Origin: an uncultured Kiloniellaceae bacterium
GTDB lineage: Bacteria; Pseudomonadota; Alphaproteobacteria; Kiloniellales; Kiloniellaceae
NCBI GenBank assembly: GCA_947493695.1
Contig: CANLSF010000006.1
Location: 372,001-436,000 of the forward strand
Length of the DNA stretch: 64,000 nucleotides
Direction: 5' to 3'
Below, one piece after another: positions 1 to 8,490 of the stretch (position 1 is its first letter; each line of letters opens with the position of its first letter). The position numbers and the translations under genes were made by a program. The notes under the pieces were generated by a model that worked only from the letters and a program-made list of their open reading frames with translations, made no database searches and was not told the DNA's origin.

Positions 1-489
1 CTCGAGCGCCTCACGTAACCTCAGTTTATTGAAATGACCGGTCAACTCGTCGTAATTGACAAGATACTCCAGACGCTGTTCGGTCTGCTTCCTGCGGTCG
101 ATGCATCTGAGGGTGCCACGCATCCGCTCAGGCGCTCCCGCTGCAGAGAGCTCGACACGCCCACGATCGTGGACCCAGCGCAATTCGCCGCTATCCATGC
201 GTACCCTGTACTCAACGTCGTACTCGGCACGGCCGGCAAAATGCTCGCTCAGGGCGCGGGACCGCTGCGGCATGTCCTCAGGACTAAGCCTGAGATTCCA
301 GCCATCACCAGAGTCCGGCAGGGATTCGGCGGACACACCAAGCATATCGACGGAGCGGCCGGCCCATATGATCGAATCCGCTGCGAGATCCCAATCGTAC
401 AGAACGTCACCCGACGCATCGATAGCCGAGCGCAAACGCCCGATTTCATCCAAAAGATGCTTTGTCGATTCCGACCGTGTCACGGTCAT
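1..489 (-). CDS. PAS-GGDEF sensor protein, N-terminal part (cut by window edge)
   Basis: Reading the minus strand from the ATG at 489 gives 163 codons with no stop before the window edge, so this is the N-terminus of a longer protein. Residues about 12-133 look like a PAS_3/PAC sensor fold (a YDWD start, an RWVHDRG segment, an RGTLRCIDRRKQTEQ end). Residues 140-163 are the start of a GGDEF domain (YLVNYDELTGHFNKLRLRE), so a diguanylate cyclase, or a GGDEF-EAL protein, follows outside the window. An AGGAG ribosome-binding site sits at about 493-498, six bases before the ATG. It probably makes or degrades c-di-GMP in the cytoplasm in response to a signal sensed by PAS. Catalytic residues are not visible, so activity cannot be judged. 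Confidence 0.85.
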   Translation of the reverse strand, partial: MTVTRSESTKHLLDEIGRLRSAIDASGDVLYDWDLAADSIIWAGRSVDMLGVSAESLPDSGDGWNLRLSPEDMPQRSRALSEHFAGRAEYDVEYRVRMDSGELRWVHDRGRVELSAAGAPERMRGTLRCIDRRKQTEQRLEYLVNYDELTGHFNKLRLREALE

Positions 490-817
490 GCTCTCCTAGC
501 TTAAAGCGCCTGTTTTCCTACATGGAAAGGCGTAAATCCGCCGCTACTCTGCGCAGCAATACGGCATTCGTGAAAAAATACAGCCTTTCCATTAACGAAA
601 GGTAAATAATTATTGACCCGCGGTTGTCATAAGTTAAACTTTAATCGCGTTAAATGCGTGTAATTCATCGAATAATCGCGAAAATCCGTCGATTATTACT
701 GTTAATATATATGGTTAATTTCCAACTCACGATTTTTTTATTTAATTTATTTAAAATTAGATATAGATTATAGGGGGAATAAAGCTAAATAGAATTTCGG
801 TAACTGCGTCGAACTCA
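490..817. other. AT-rich gene-free stretch with an inverted repeat
   Basis: No coding frame is supported here. The stretch is much more AT-rich than the flanking genes and should hold the promoter of the PAS-GGDEF gene (minus) and of the small gene at 827 (plus). An exact 8-bp inverted repeat, AATAATCG (671-678) and CGATTATT (690-697), separated by 11 bases, is a possible regulator site. No terminator with a T-run is evident. Confidence 0.5.
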
Positions 818-826
818 GTGGAAAGA

Positions 827-1324
827 ATGAACGAACTAAGCAGAATCAACCCCGGCACCACCAAGGTGACAGTCGCACGCCCGATAGGCCGTGCGGTGTC
901 GAATGGTGGCACGCGCGAGGTTGAGGCTGTTGCTCCCGTTGTTCTTGATAACGATACAGCTCTTGGCTTTTTGCGGGAACGGTCTCGCCAGAATGCCGCG
1001 GGTCAAAATGAGCAGAACCTGGATCAGGGTGATCGTCCTGACAACGAGCGCCTGCGTTCAAGTGTCTATCAGGGCAGCCTCACAAAAGCTGGTTACGGAG
1101 ATCAACGATCTCAACGTCAACCGACCCTTCACGATTCAGCAAGCATCGGCTTCGTTACCCATCTGATTGGCCAAAGCGAGAGCGAGACAGCGAACGCTCC
1201 TGCAGCCGCGCATAAACAGATGCGTCTTGACCGCTTCAACCAGTCCAGCGAAGCCTATCGCCGCGCAGGCGCCGAGCCGGTTCATTATGGCGAGGCCTCG
1301 CAGGTTTTGAGAGTCGCGGTTTAA
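827..1324 (+). CDS. Hypothetical protein, soluble and probably largely disordered
   Basis: A 165-residue frame with no recognised family. It is hydrophilic, rich in Gln, Asn, Ser and Ala, and has no signal peptide or membrane segment. The middle (about residues 45-90) is strongly polar and looks disordered. The C-terminal third (HKQMRLDRFNQSSEAYRRAG and the PVHYGEASQVLRV end) looks more ordered and may be the conserved part. The ATG at 827 is preferred to an in-frame GTG at 818, although neither has a convincing ribosome-binding site. Coding character (good third-position GC after an AT-rich leader) is the main support. It stands alone, followed by 0.9 kb without genes. No function is assigned. 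Confidence 0.55.
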   Translation: MNELSRINPGTTKVTVARPIGRAVSNGGTREVEAVAPVVLDNDTALGFLRERSRQNAAGQNEQNLDQGDRPDNERLRSSVYQGSLTKAGYGDQRSQRQPTLHDSASIGFVTHLIGQSESETANAPAAAHKQMRLDRFNQSSEAYRRAGAEPVHYGEASQVLRVAV

Positions 1325-2263
1325 CAGCCCTCCCTCGCTCGGGAATAGGGCGTCACCTTCATTGCTTTCCGAATCTTTTCGGAACAGCGCGCCCTAATTC
1401 GCGGCGCCCCTGATGCTATTTGCCTGGGACCTGGACAGGGAAGTACCGGACTGCTGGCCTTTAAATTCCGGCAACTAAAACTTCGCCCCGCCCCCTTGAC
1501 CCCAAGCCTCCTCCTCCCGGTATGCTTTCAAAGCGGCAAGGTCTTCCAAACCACGACGCACCCGCAGGAACAAACAGGTGTTCCGAACGGCGTCATCTCG
1601 TCAATCAGGGCATACGGCGGATTCCTGCGGCATTGCTCCAGCCAGACCTGCGCCAGGCAAAGCCTCAGGCGATAGCACCTCAATCTTTCCCGAGCACCGG
1701 GACCGGCCGCCAATCATCGCCCTGCGAGACTAAAACATCCTTTTAGGACGTTTATTTAATTATTTTTCTATTAATAGTCGCAAGTTGGTATCATACTATA
1801 ATGATAGAGAACGCAAAGGCTGATTTGGGTTCACTCGAATTGCACCCAAATGCGCATTGGCCACTCGACTTTGCCGCAGCACGCCTTAGTTCTTAGGTCA
1901 GGAAGCAGCGATGAAAGCGTTCATAAACAGCGGCGATACAACCAAAAAGAAATACGAATCGCAGACTGTCGACAATCCAGACGTGAAGACAATGTAGAAT
2001 GCGATAGACAAATCCAAGGGCGCATTTATTTTTATACTAATCGGTACAATATGATAAAGAATCACAAGGCACTGATACATATCATAATTTTTTTGTATTC
2101 AACTTTTGTACAAGCAAAACCAGGTGATAAAATCACGGCAAGTTCGCTTCGACTTTTTGGAAATTCCTGTTGTTTTTGCGTTCATACAATGTCATTGTGT
2201 CACAATCATAAGTAATATTTTACCAGAAACACTCAACCGCACTACCCGCAAAGGTGAATTCGA
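1325..2263. other. Long gene-free stretch, AT-rich in its second half
   Basis: About 940 bases in which no frame has both a plausible start and protein-like composition. The first part is GC-rich and contains an exact inverted repeat TTCCGAA (1367-1373) / TTCGGAA (1378-1384) with a 4-base loop, not followed by a T-run. From about 1740 the base composition drops sharply to AT-rich, with a 6-bp inverted repeat TATCAT (1789-1794) / ATGATA (1801-1806). The AT-rich part probably includes the promoter of the XRE gene. The stretch could be a decayed gene or an old insertion; nothing proves this. Confidence 0.4.
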
Positions 2264-2629
2264 GTGAGCAAATTTTCCCCCCAGACGAGAAAAATAGAAG
2301 TGCATGTCGGACAAAGAATCCGGACACGGCGTACGATGCTGGGATTAACTCAGCAACACCTTGCCAATCTTATCGGGGTTACCTACCAGCAAGCCCATAA
2401 GTATGAGCGAGGGACGAACCGCGTTTCGGCCGGCCGCCTGTATGAGATTGCTGAAGTCCTAGGTGTGGATGTCAGTTACTTTTATGACGGCATGGAGGAG
2501 AGCGACTCAGCGATCCCTGCCAGGCAGCGTGTATGTCTCGATTTGGCCCGCAACTTTACGCGGATCACAAACGAACGCCACCAGAACGCTGTAAGTCAGC
2601 TCTGCCGGACCCTGGCTGACGAAGCCTAG
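2264..2629 (+). CDS. XRE-family (HipB-like) transcriptional regulator
   Basis: A 121-residue DNA-binding protein with a Cro/C1-type helix-turn-helix at about residues 16-72 (VGQRIRTRRTMLGLTQQHLA, then GVTYQQAHKYERGTNRVSAG and YEIAEVLGVDVSYFYDG). This arrangement is that of the short alphaproteobacterial XRE regulators, which often act on the cell cycle, exopolysaccharide or stress genes. The C-terminal 40 residues (ARNFTRITNERHQNAVSQLCRTL) are helical and may mediate dimerisation. The start is a GTG with AAGGTG (2251-2256) seven bases upstream. It stands alone; its targets cannot be told from the sequence. Confidence 0.88.
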   Translation: MSKFSPQTRKIEVHVGQRIRTRRTMLGLTQQHLANLIGVTYQQAHKYERGTNRVSAGRLYEIAEVLGVDVSYFYDGMEESDSAIPARQRVCLDLARNFTRITNERHQNAVSQLCRTLADEA

Positions 2630-2871
2630 CGCAGGCCAGGTTTGGGCAGAATCGCCGAAGGCGGTCTGACGCACTTGTGAATCGGCTCACTCCGCTTGAG
2701 TCAGAATGGGATACCTTGTTTCGTCGTCTCCGCAACGCGGTTCCGACACGACAGATCCCGGTTCGGCGCCCAATCGCTCTTCCCCGAATTCGCCAGATCT
2801 GGGGCAGGTCAGCACGCGGCCAGACGGGGTGACCCCGTTCACGAGACCGAAGCTGCCCCCCTGTCGCGAAG

Positions 2872-3903
2872 TCAGCCTGCGGGATCGGCAACCTTCACAA
2901 CCAACTTGCCGAAATTCTTTCCTTCCAGCAGACCCATGAAAGCGGCGGGAGCGTTTTCGAGGCCCTCGACCATGTCCTCGCGGTACTGCACGGACCCGTC
3001 CTTGAGCCACCCGGACATTTCCTTGTAGAAAACCGGGAAGTCCTCGTAGTGATCGAAGATGATGAAACCGCGCATCGACAGTCGCTTGGTCAGGATGTTG
3101 CGCATCAGAAGCGGGGTCTTATCCGGCCCGTCCGGTAAGGCCGTCGCATTGTAATGCGCAATCAAGCCGCAAACCGGAATTCGGGCCCAGGTATTCAGGA
3201 GAGGCACAACAGCTTGAAAGACCTTTCCGCCGACATTTTCGTAGTAAATATCGATGCCGTCCGGACAGGCCGCTTCCAGCTGCTCTGCGAAATCCGCGTC
3301 TTTGTAGTTCACGCAGACATCAAAGCCCAGCGCCTGCGTAACGTAAGCACACTTCTCCGGAGATCCGGCCACCCCAACAACACGACAGCCTTTGAGCTTG
3401 GCAATCTGTCCCACCACCGATCCAACGGCGCCGGACGCCGCAGAGACCACCACGGTCTCACCGGGTTTGGGTTGACCGATCTGAAGTAAACCGATGTAGG
3501 CCGTAAACCCCGGCATTCCCAAAACACCAAGCGCATAGGAGAGTGGTCCCGCTGAAGGATCAAGCTTGCGGACACCTTCGCCGTCGGAAAGCGCGTAGTC
3601 CTGCCAGCCACTGCCGGCGAGCACGATATCCCCCGCAGCATAGCCGTCCAGGTTGGACTCGATGACTTCGCAGACTGTCCCCGCGGTCATGACGCCGCCG
3701 ACAGCGACCGGCTCCGCGTAGGAGGGCCCATCATTCATGCGCCCGCGCATGTAGGGATCGAGCGAGAGAAAGAGGGTTTTCACCAGCATCTGGCCGGCCC
3801 CGGCAGACGGCACCTCGCGCTCGACCAGGTCGAAGTTTTCGGCTGTCGGCGCGCCGCTGGGCCGGGAAGCCAGAAGGATTTGCCGGTTTTTCGCCTGCGT
3901 CAT
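2872..3903 (-). CDS. curA: NADP-dependent oxidoreductase, CurA / 2-alkenal reductase type
   Basis: A 343-residue medium-chain dehydrogenase/reductase of the zinc-independent branch that includes curcumin/dihydrocurcumin reductase, leukotriene B4 12-hydroxydehydrogenase and 2-alkenal reductases. The N-terminal GroES-like domain carries FLSLDPYMRGRM (about 45-56), typical of this branch, and the usual MDR zinc cysteines are absent. The NADPH Rossmann motif SAASGAVGSVVGQIAKLKG is at about 154-172, and YENVGGKVFQAVVPLL follows later. It should reduce carbon-carbon double bonds of alpha,beta-unsaturated ketones or aldehydes with NADPH in the cytosol, probably for detoxification. Length is normal for the family. 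It is monocistronic, about 110 bases after the dehydrogenase gene on the same strand. Confidence 0.9.
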   Translation of the reverse strand: MTQAKNRQILLASRPSGAPTAENFDLVEREVPSAGAGQMLVKTLFLSLDPYMRGRMNDGPSYAEPVAVGGVMTAGTVCEVIESNLDGYAAGDIVLAGSGWQDYALSDGEGVRKLDPSAGPLSYALGVLGMPGFTAYIGLLQIGQPKPGETVVVSAASGAVGSVVGQIAKLKGCRVVGVAGSPEKCAYVTQALGFDVCVNYKDADFAEQLEAACPDGIDIYYENVGGKVFQAVVPLLNTWARIPVCGLIAHYNATALPDGPDKTPLLMRNILTKRLSMRGFIIFDHYEDFPVFYKEMSGWLKDGSVQYREDMVEGLENAPAAFMGLLEGKNFGKLVVKVADPAG

Positions 3904-4013
3904 GATATTCGTCGCTCCATAAAAAAATACGCACCGCCAAAACTCGCGGTGAATCGTCAGCCATCCCGCAGATCGCGTGCCTTCTAAACCCGGTTAATTC
4001 ATCGCGGTTTTTC

Positions 4014-4985
4014 TCAGGCAGGATTGCGTTCGATGTCTTCGTTCAGAAAAATATCGATCACATCGTCGATCGAGTTATCGGTTACAAACCCGAGCGCTGT
4101 CGCTTCCGGCGTGTCGATCGAGACCGGCCAGCTGTCGACAATCTTCTGAATAGCCGGATCCAGCTCCCAGGTGATCAGATCGGCATCACCGCCCTTGCGC
4201 ACAAGCGCCGCAACCATCTCCTCGAGGCTGACCGTCAGGCCCGGCAGATTAAGCGTGCGCCAGCTCCCCAGTTTCTGCAGATCCAGGTCCGCACCGTGAA
4301 TAAAGGTGGAGACGATCGAGCGCGGCGAAGTCAACCAGACACCTACATCGCGGCGCACGGGGCAAACCATCCTATGGCCCTGCAGCGGTTCTCTCAAAAT
4401 GGAGCTCGCAAAAGAAGACGCCGCCTTGTTGGGACGTCCGGGTCTGACCACAACCGTCGGCAAACGAAATGCGATGCCCTGAATGAAGCCCTTGCGCGCA
4501 TAGTCATTCACCAGCAACTCGGCGATTGCCTTCTGGGTGCCGTACGATGTCAGAGGCCGGTTCGGTGTGCTGCTCAGGATACGTCCGCCTTCCGGCCCAA
4601 AGGCCGCGACCGAACTGGCGAAGAGCAACTTCGGACAGGTTCCCAAACTCCGGCAGCGCTCAAGAATAAGCTGCGTCGCGTCCAGGTTGACGCGCATGCC
4701 GAGATCGAAATTCTCCTCCGCTTCGCCGCTGACAACGGCTGCAAGATGAAACACCACAGCGGTGTCAGCCTCAATCACACTCTCTATCACAGCCCGGTCG
4801 GCGACGTCCCCGACAACCGCGCGGCAGCCCGCGGGCAGAATCCTGGGTTCGACATGATCAAGCAGCAGAATCTCATCGATCTTCACCTGCTGTCCGTTGG
4901 CATCCGCGCAGCTTCCCTTCGCGCTCAATGCAATGGCCAGCTTGTTTCCGAGGAAGCCTGCGCCTCCGGTGATCAAAACCTTCAT
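4014..4985 (-). CDS. denD: NAD-dependent epimerase/dehydratase family protein, D-erythronate dehydrogenase-like
   Basis: An extended short-chain dehydrogenase of 323 residues. The NAD-binding GGAGFLG is at 7-13, the FHLAAVVSG segment at 79-87, and the catalytic SSV / YxxxK set at S124-S125, Y148 and K152. Overall layout and C-terminal half (RLPTVVVRPGRPNKAASSFASSI, then DVGVWLTSPRSIV) match the D-erythronate dehydrogenase (DenD) group, which oxidises four-carbon sugar acids at C2. The usual DenD partners (a four-carbon acid kinase and OtnC/OtnI) are not next to it, so the exact substrate remains open. Cytosolic. About 280 bases without a gene lie upstream before the phasin. Confidence 0.8.
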   Translation of the reverse strand: MKVLITGGAGFLGNKLAIALSAKGSCADANGQQVKIDEILLLDHVEPRILPAGCRAVVGDVADRAVIESVIEADTAVVFHLAAVVSGEAEENFDLGMRVNLDATQLILERCRSLGTCPKLLFASSVAAFGPEGGRILSSTPNRPLTSYGTQKAIAELLVNDYARKGFIQGIAFRLPTVVVRPGRPNKAASSFASSILREPLQGHRMVCPVRRDVGVWLTSPRSIVSTFIHGADLDLQKLGSWRTLNLPGLTVSLEEMVAALVRKGGDADLITWELDPAIQKIVDSWPVSIDTPEATALGFVTDNSIDDVIDIFLNEDIERNPA

Positions 4986-5268
4986 AATTGTATTCTTCCC
5001 CTGAGCGGCGAGGTCGGTGCTCTTGCGCAGATCAACTGCAGACAGAAAGCCAAAGACGATCTGTCGAGATTGTGAATCCGCTCCGCGAACACCGGGTTCG
5101 CGGCAACGCTACAGTCGCTTGCCGTCCTTGTCACGCCGAGGTTGCACCGGAACCAGAAGAATGGGGCACGAACCCGAATCTCACACACCTGGTCCTCAAA
5201 AGAAAAGCGGCCAGGAGAATATGGCCGCACAAGGAGGGGAGTTGGACGATTTAGGAACTATCTGTGGC

Positions 5269-5682
5269 TCAGTTTTTCTGCGCCGAGCCGTTTGCTGCTT
5301 TTAAGATCTCTTCAGTCTGCTCTTCGACGGGCGTCAGACTCTGCTGCGAGATTTCCGCTGCAATTCCTGTCAGGGTCCTGACCTCTTCGAAATACTCGCG
5401 CATGCTCGATTGCATGAAACTGGAGCAGACACTGAAGGCTTCAATCGGGGTCTTGCAAGCCATGAAAGATTTTTGAGCTTCCATGTCCTCGCCGAAGCGC
5501 ATGCTCGCGAAGCGACTCATTTCTTCATTGAGAGTCGCCATGCCCTTCATCATGACATCGCTCATCTTGTTGAAGGTCTGTATGTTCGCTGAATTCATCT
5601 CCATGATCGCTTCGGAGCTGAAGGGAACAAAGGTCGTTTGTTCGGATTTGGTTGCGGATGTTTTTGTCTGTGCTGCACACAT
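5269..5682 (-). CDS. Phasin family protein
   Basis: A 137-residue, helical, amphipathic protein with the phasin_2 pattern: FSSEAIMEMNSANIQTFNKM followed by MATLNEEMSRFASMRFGEDM and a coiled C-terminal half. Phasins coat polyhydroxyalkanoate granules and control their size and number. The start at 5682 was chosen because an AAGGAG site lies about eight bases upstream; a longer in-frame start at 5745 has no such site. No PHA synthase or depolymerase lies in the window, so the link to PHA is from family knowledge only. It is monocistronic with about 220 bases of AT-rich upstream DNA. Confidence 0.82.
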   Translation of the reverse strand: MCAAQTKTSATKSEQTTFVPFSSEAIMEMNSANIQTFNKMSDVMMKGMATLNEEMSRFASMRFGEDMEAQKSFMACKTPIEAFSVCSSFMQSSMREYFEEVRTLTGIAAEISQQSLTPVEEQTEEILKAANGSAQKN

Positions 5683-5901
5683 ATTGAGTCTCCTTGGAGC
5701 TTCACAATGAGATTGCCGCCCAGCAGTTTTTCTGAGCGGGAACACTTGAATTTTTCACTATCTATGCATGCAATCAAACCACTGACCATGACTTGAATCA
5801 ATCCATGGTAACCCTTTATCACAAAAAGATAATTTCCTACGCCCCTAATTGAAACCAGTAGGCAAACAGCATTCAAGGCACTGCACGCAACAGGTTCGTG
5901 C

Positions 5902-8022
5902 TCACGTCGCCACCGTGAACCCGATCCTGCGGTCCGTCGTCGGCTTTACCGCGACCTCCTGCTCCAGCAGACGCTGGATCTCAAGAGCCGTCGATGCGGC
6001 GTCATCCAAGTCTTGAGAAAGGAATTTCAGCTTTTTCGCCACGACGGCAAAATCGCCGGGTGTCAGCATGCCGACCCTGTCCAGCAGCTCCGGCGCGTCG
6101 AGACCGAAGAAAGCGCGAAAAGCGGCTCGCACCTGTGCAGACGACATGAAGTCGAACTTCACCTTGAAGGTAAAACGCCGCAGGGCAGCGGCATCGATCT
6201 GCGCCATCTGGTTTGTCGTACAGGCAAAAGGCTGATCGTGGTTTTCCATCGCCTGCAAAAGCTCATTGACCATGGAGACTTCCCAGGAACGCTCCGCGCC
6301 GCCCCTGCCCCACAACAATGAGTCCGCTTCATCAATGATCAGAAAGCGTTCATCCTCCCGCGCCTCGGCGAAGGCTTCGGCAATCCGTTCCTCTGTCCCA
6401 CCAACCCACTTGGAAAGCAGGTCTGACCCGCGCTTCTCCAGAACGTCGACGCCCATCTCCGCAGCAAGTTGCCGGACGAAAGCACTCTTACCCGTTCCCG
6501 GCGGTCCATAGCAGCAGAGAGAGAAATCACGTGGTGTTCCCTCCCGCGCCAAAGCCCTTTGAAGCTTCGCAAGATCAATATCCGCATTCGCCAGACCCGC
6601 GTCGAAACCTGCCGACTTCTCGGGATCATGCCGGTGCCGTTCCTCGCCATCGATCAGTTTGGTCATAGAGCCGACGACAAAGTCGATGTCCGCACAAGCT
6701 CCCTTGGCCACCGCAACCGATCGTGTCGCAGTGTTGATGACGCCGGGTCCCACGCGATGGCGCCGGGAAAGTGACGCCAACTCTGAGTCCCCCAGCGAAA
6801 CACCATGGGCATCCAGCGCCTTTTGCCAAAGCAGTCGGCGCGTGGCCAGCGGCGGGACCTTGATTTCCGCAATGAACGACATCCGGCGCAGGAATGCCGG
6901 ATCGAATTCCTGCAGGCTGTTCGCGGTCCAGAAGACAGGCACGCGGTTTTCTTCCAGCGTACGGTTCATGAAGACCTTGGACCCGGCCCGACGCAAACGG
7001 CCGCCATGATAGTTCGTGCGGACATCGTTCTGAAGAATGTCTTCCATCTCGTCGAACAACAAAGCCGCCTGCCCCCGGCGCATGGCAAGTCGTTCCGCCA
7101 TACGCAAATCGGCAAGCCGGTCGTAGCGGTCGGGCTCATCACCGTCTTCATCGCTCTCGCCGATCCCGAACAGCGACAGCTCGGCCTTTGCCGTCAGCAT
7201 CTTGCAAAGCTCGGTCTTGCCGGTGCCAGGTGGACCATACAACAGGATGTTGACCCCGCGCTGTTTCGTTGCCGCGGCACCGCTCAAAAGCCGGGCCATG
7301 AAATCGCGCTGTGGCGCCAGGTGCTCGAAATCCGCCCAGTCCAAATCGGTTACCAGCGGCGTTCCCATCATCGCCTTTTCGATGGCCTGAATGCCTTCGT
7401 TCGGTGGCAAAAGCGCCCGGCGCAAGCGGTAGGGAAGGTTGAAGCTGAACTGGCTTGCGCCGTAATTGTAACTGGTGACCAAACCAAGATTGCACAAAGG
7501 ACCGGCTGTCAGGCTCTGCCAGATCTCGCTTTGACTTTCACCAATTGCGGCGCTGATCACCCCGACAGAGTCGATCATACGGGTCGCCACCAGTTGATCG
7601 CACAGCGCATCAAACGCGTCCTCGCAACTGCAGTGAAAGACGAACGCGAAGATCTTCCTCTCAAGCGGCTGCAAAGTCATGACATCGCCAAAGGTTTCCA
7701 GATTGGACAGCGGAATCCTGGTCGAGGCCGCACCGCAGACATCGCTGTTTCCCAATGCGTCACGAAGTTGCGTCCAGGCGCGGCTGGAAAGAGGTTTGTC
7801 AGCCGCCTTGGCTTTACGGATCTTGCCGGATGCGTTTGTGACGCTAGTCGCTTTCTCGAAGTCCACGCCAGCCAGATTGGACTGGGCACGCACCCAGCGG
7901 CTCAAGACAAGTCCGGGCGCTGACTTCGGTTCAATCCCCGACATCAGTCCGGCAAGATAGCGGGCAATCCAGCCCTTTGACTTTATCGTTTCCATTTTTC
8001 TATTCACGTTTTTTGCAGGCAT
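5902..8022 (-). CDS. AAA+ ATPase with two tandem ATPase domains
   Basis: A protein of about 700 residues with an N-terminal region without a known fold (first about 230 residues) and two AAA modules. Counting from the start used here, the first Walker A (GPPGTGKTEL) is near residue 263 with Walker B LLFDEMEDIL near 321. The second Walker A (GPPGTGKSAF) is near 506 and Walker B FLIIDEADSLLWGRG near 560. The second module also has the sensor-1-like ACTTNQ and arginine-finger-like ALRRFTF stretches. This is the CDC48/FtsH-like AAA type that unfolds or remodels proteins in the cytosol; the substrate is unknown. The start is uncertain: ATGs at 8088, 8022 and 7995 are in frame and none has a strong ribosome-binding site. 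Confidence 0.85.
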   Translation of the reverse strand: MPAKNVNRKMETIKSKGWIARYLAGLMSGIEPKSAPGLVLSRWVRAQSNLAGVDFEKATSVTNASGKIRKAKAADKPLSSRAWTQLRDALGNSDVCGAASTRIPLSNLETFGDVMTLQPLERKIFAFVFHCSCEDAFDALCDQLVATRMIDSVGVISAAIGESQSEIWQSLTAGPLCNLGLVTSYNYGASQFSFNLPYRLRRALLPPNEGIQAIEKAMMGTPLVTDLDWADFEHLAPQRDFMARLLSGAAATKQRGVNILLYGPPGTGKTELCKMLTAKAELSLFGIGESDEDGDEPDRYDRLADLRMAERLAMRRGQAALLFDEMEDILQNDVRTNYHGGRLRRAGSKVFMNRTLEENRVPVFWTANSLQEFDPAFLRRMSFIAEIKVPPLATRRLLWQKALDAHGVSLGDSELASLSRRHRVGPGVINTATRSVAVAKGACADIDFVVGSMTKLIDGEERHRHDPEKSAGFDAGLANADIDLAKLQRALAREGTPRDFSLCCYGPPGTGKSAFVRQLAAEMGVDVLEKRGSDLLSKWVGGTEERIAEAFAEAREDERFLIIDEADSLLWGRGGAERSWEVSMVNELLQAMENHDQPFACTTNQMAQIDAAALRRFTFKVKFDFMSSAQVRAAFRAFFGLDAPELLDRVGMLTPGDFAVVAKKLKFLSQDLDDAASTALEIQRLLEQEVAVKPTTDRRIGFTVAT

Positions 8023-8490
8023 GCAATCAGACGCGGGCGCAATGGCGCGCAAACACGTCCACTCCAACGCACAGGAGAGCGCATGCATGACGGTTCATGG
8101 ATCGCGGTCGTTCCCGACGGCTAAGTCAGGACGAATCGCATCTCACGTTCAATCGAACTTTTTCTGTGATATCGCCGGTCTCAGGTTACCGGCCTTGGAG
8201 CGCAGCTAGCGCAGTCGGCGGGAAACCCGGTCGAGATCCGGAACGACATCTTTATCAAAAGATATTTTCAAGTCGGTTCTCTCTCGTTTTCAAAGCATCG
8301 GGTATCGCCCGATGGAGGCGGTGTTTAACAAACCGCATTTAGAAAATCAAGCTTCAATGCGGCTGATGGTTGCGTCGGGACACAACACTAGCCGACGACA
8401 GCAGTTTATACGCAATCCTATGAAACTATCTTTATAGGCAAAAATACCATAGAATGTGCGGTATTGGGGTTTAAGAGGGGGCTCTACCCA
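8023..8490. other. Divergent promoter/leader region with RNA hairpins
   Basis: About 470 bases between the AAA+ gene (minus) and the radical SAM gene (plus) with no supported coding frame. It contains a hairpin CATCGGG (8296-8302) / CCCGATG (8308-8314) with a 5-base loop, followed by a 5-bp GCGGT/ACCGC hairpin near 8316-8336, both in the presumed leader of the radical SAM gene. An AT-rich segment near 8420-8460 probably contains its promoter. No known riboswitch consensus was recognised. Confidence 0.45.

Noticed and set aside
1850-2215. Open frame of 121 codons in the AT-rich gap.
   Set aside because: No ribosome-binding site and an amino-acid pattern that changes abruptly with base composition; not protein-like.
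2824-2838. Palindrome ACGGGGT-G-ACCCCGT downstream of curA.
   Set aside because: A one-base centre cannot form a hairpin loop without losing pairs and no T-run follows, so a terminator cannot be claimed.
6805-7923. Open frame of 372 codons on the plus strand.
   Set aside because: Antisense to the tandem AAA+ ATPase with clear Walker motifs; no independent support.
8205-8255. tRNA-like stretch with a D-arm-like GCGC hairpin and a T-arm-like CCGG-TCGAGAT-CCGG.
   Set aside because: No anticodon arm of proper size, no pairing acceptor ends and an incomplete T-loop. At most a chance likeness or a decayed fragment.
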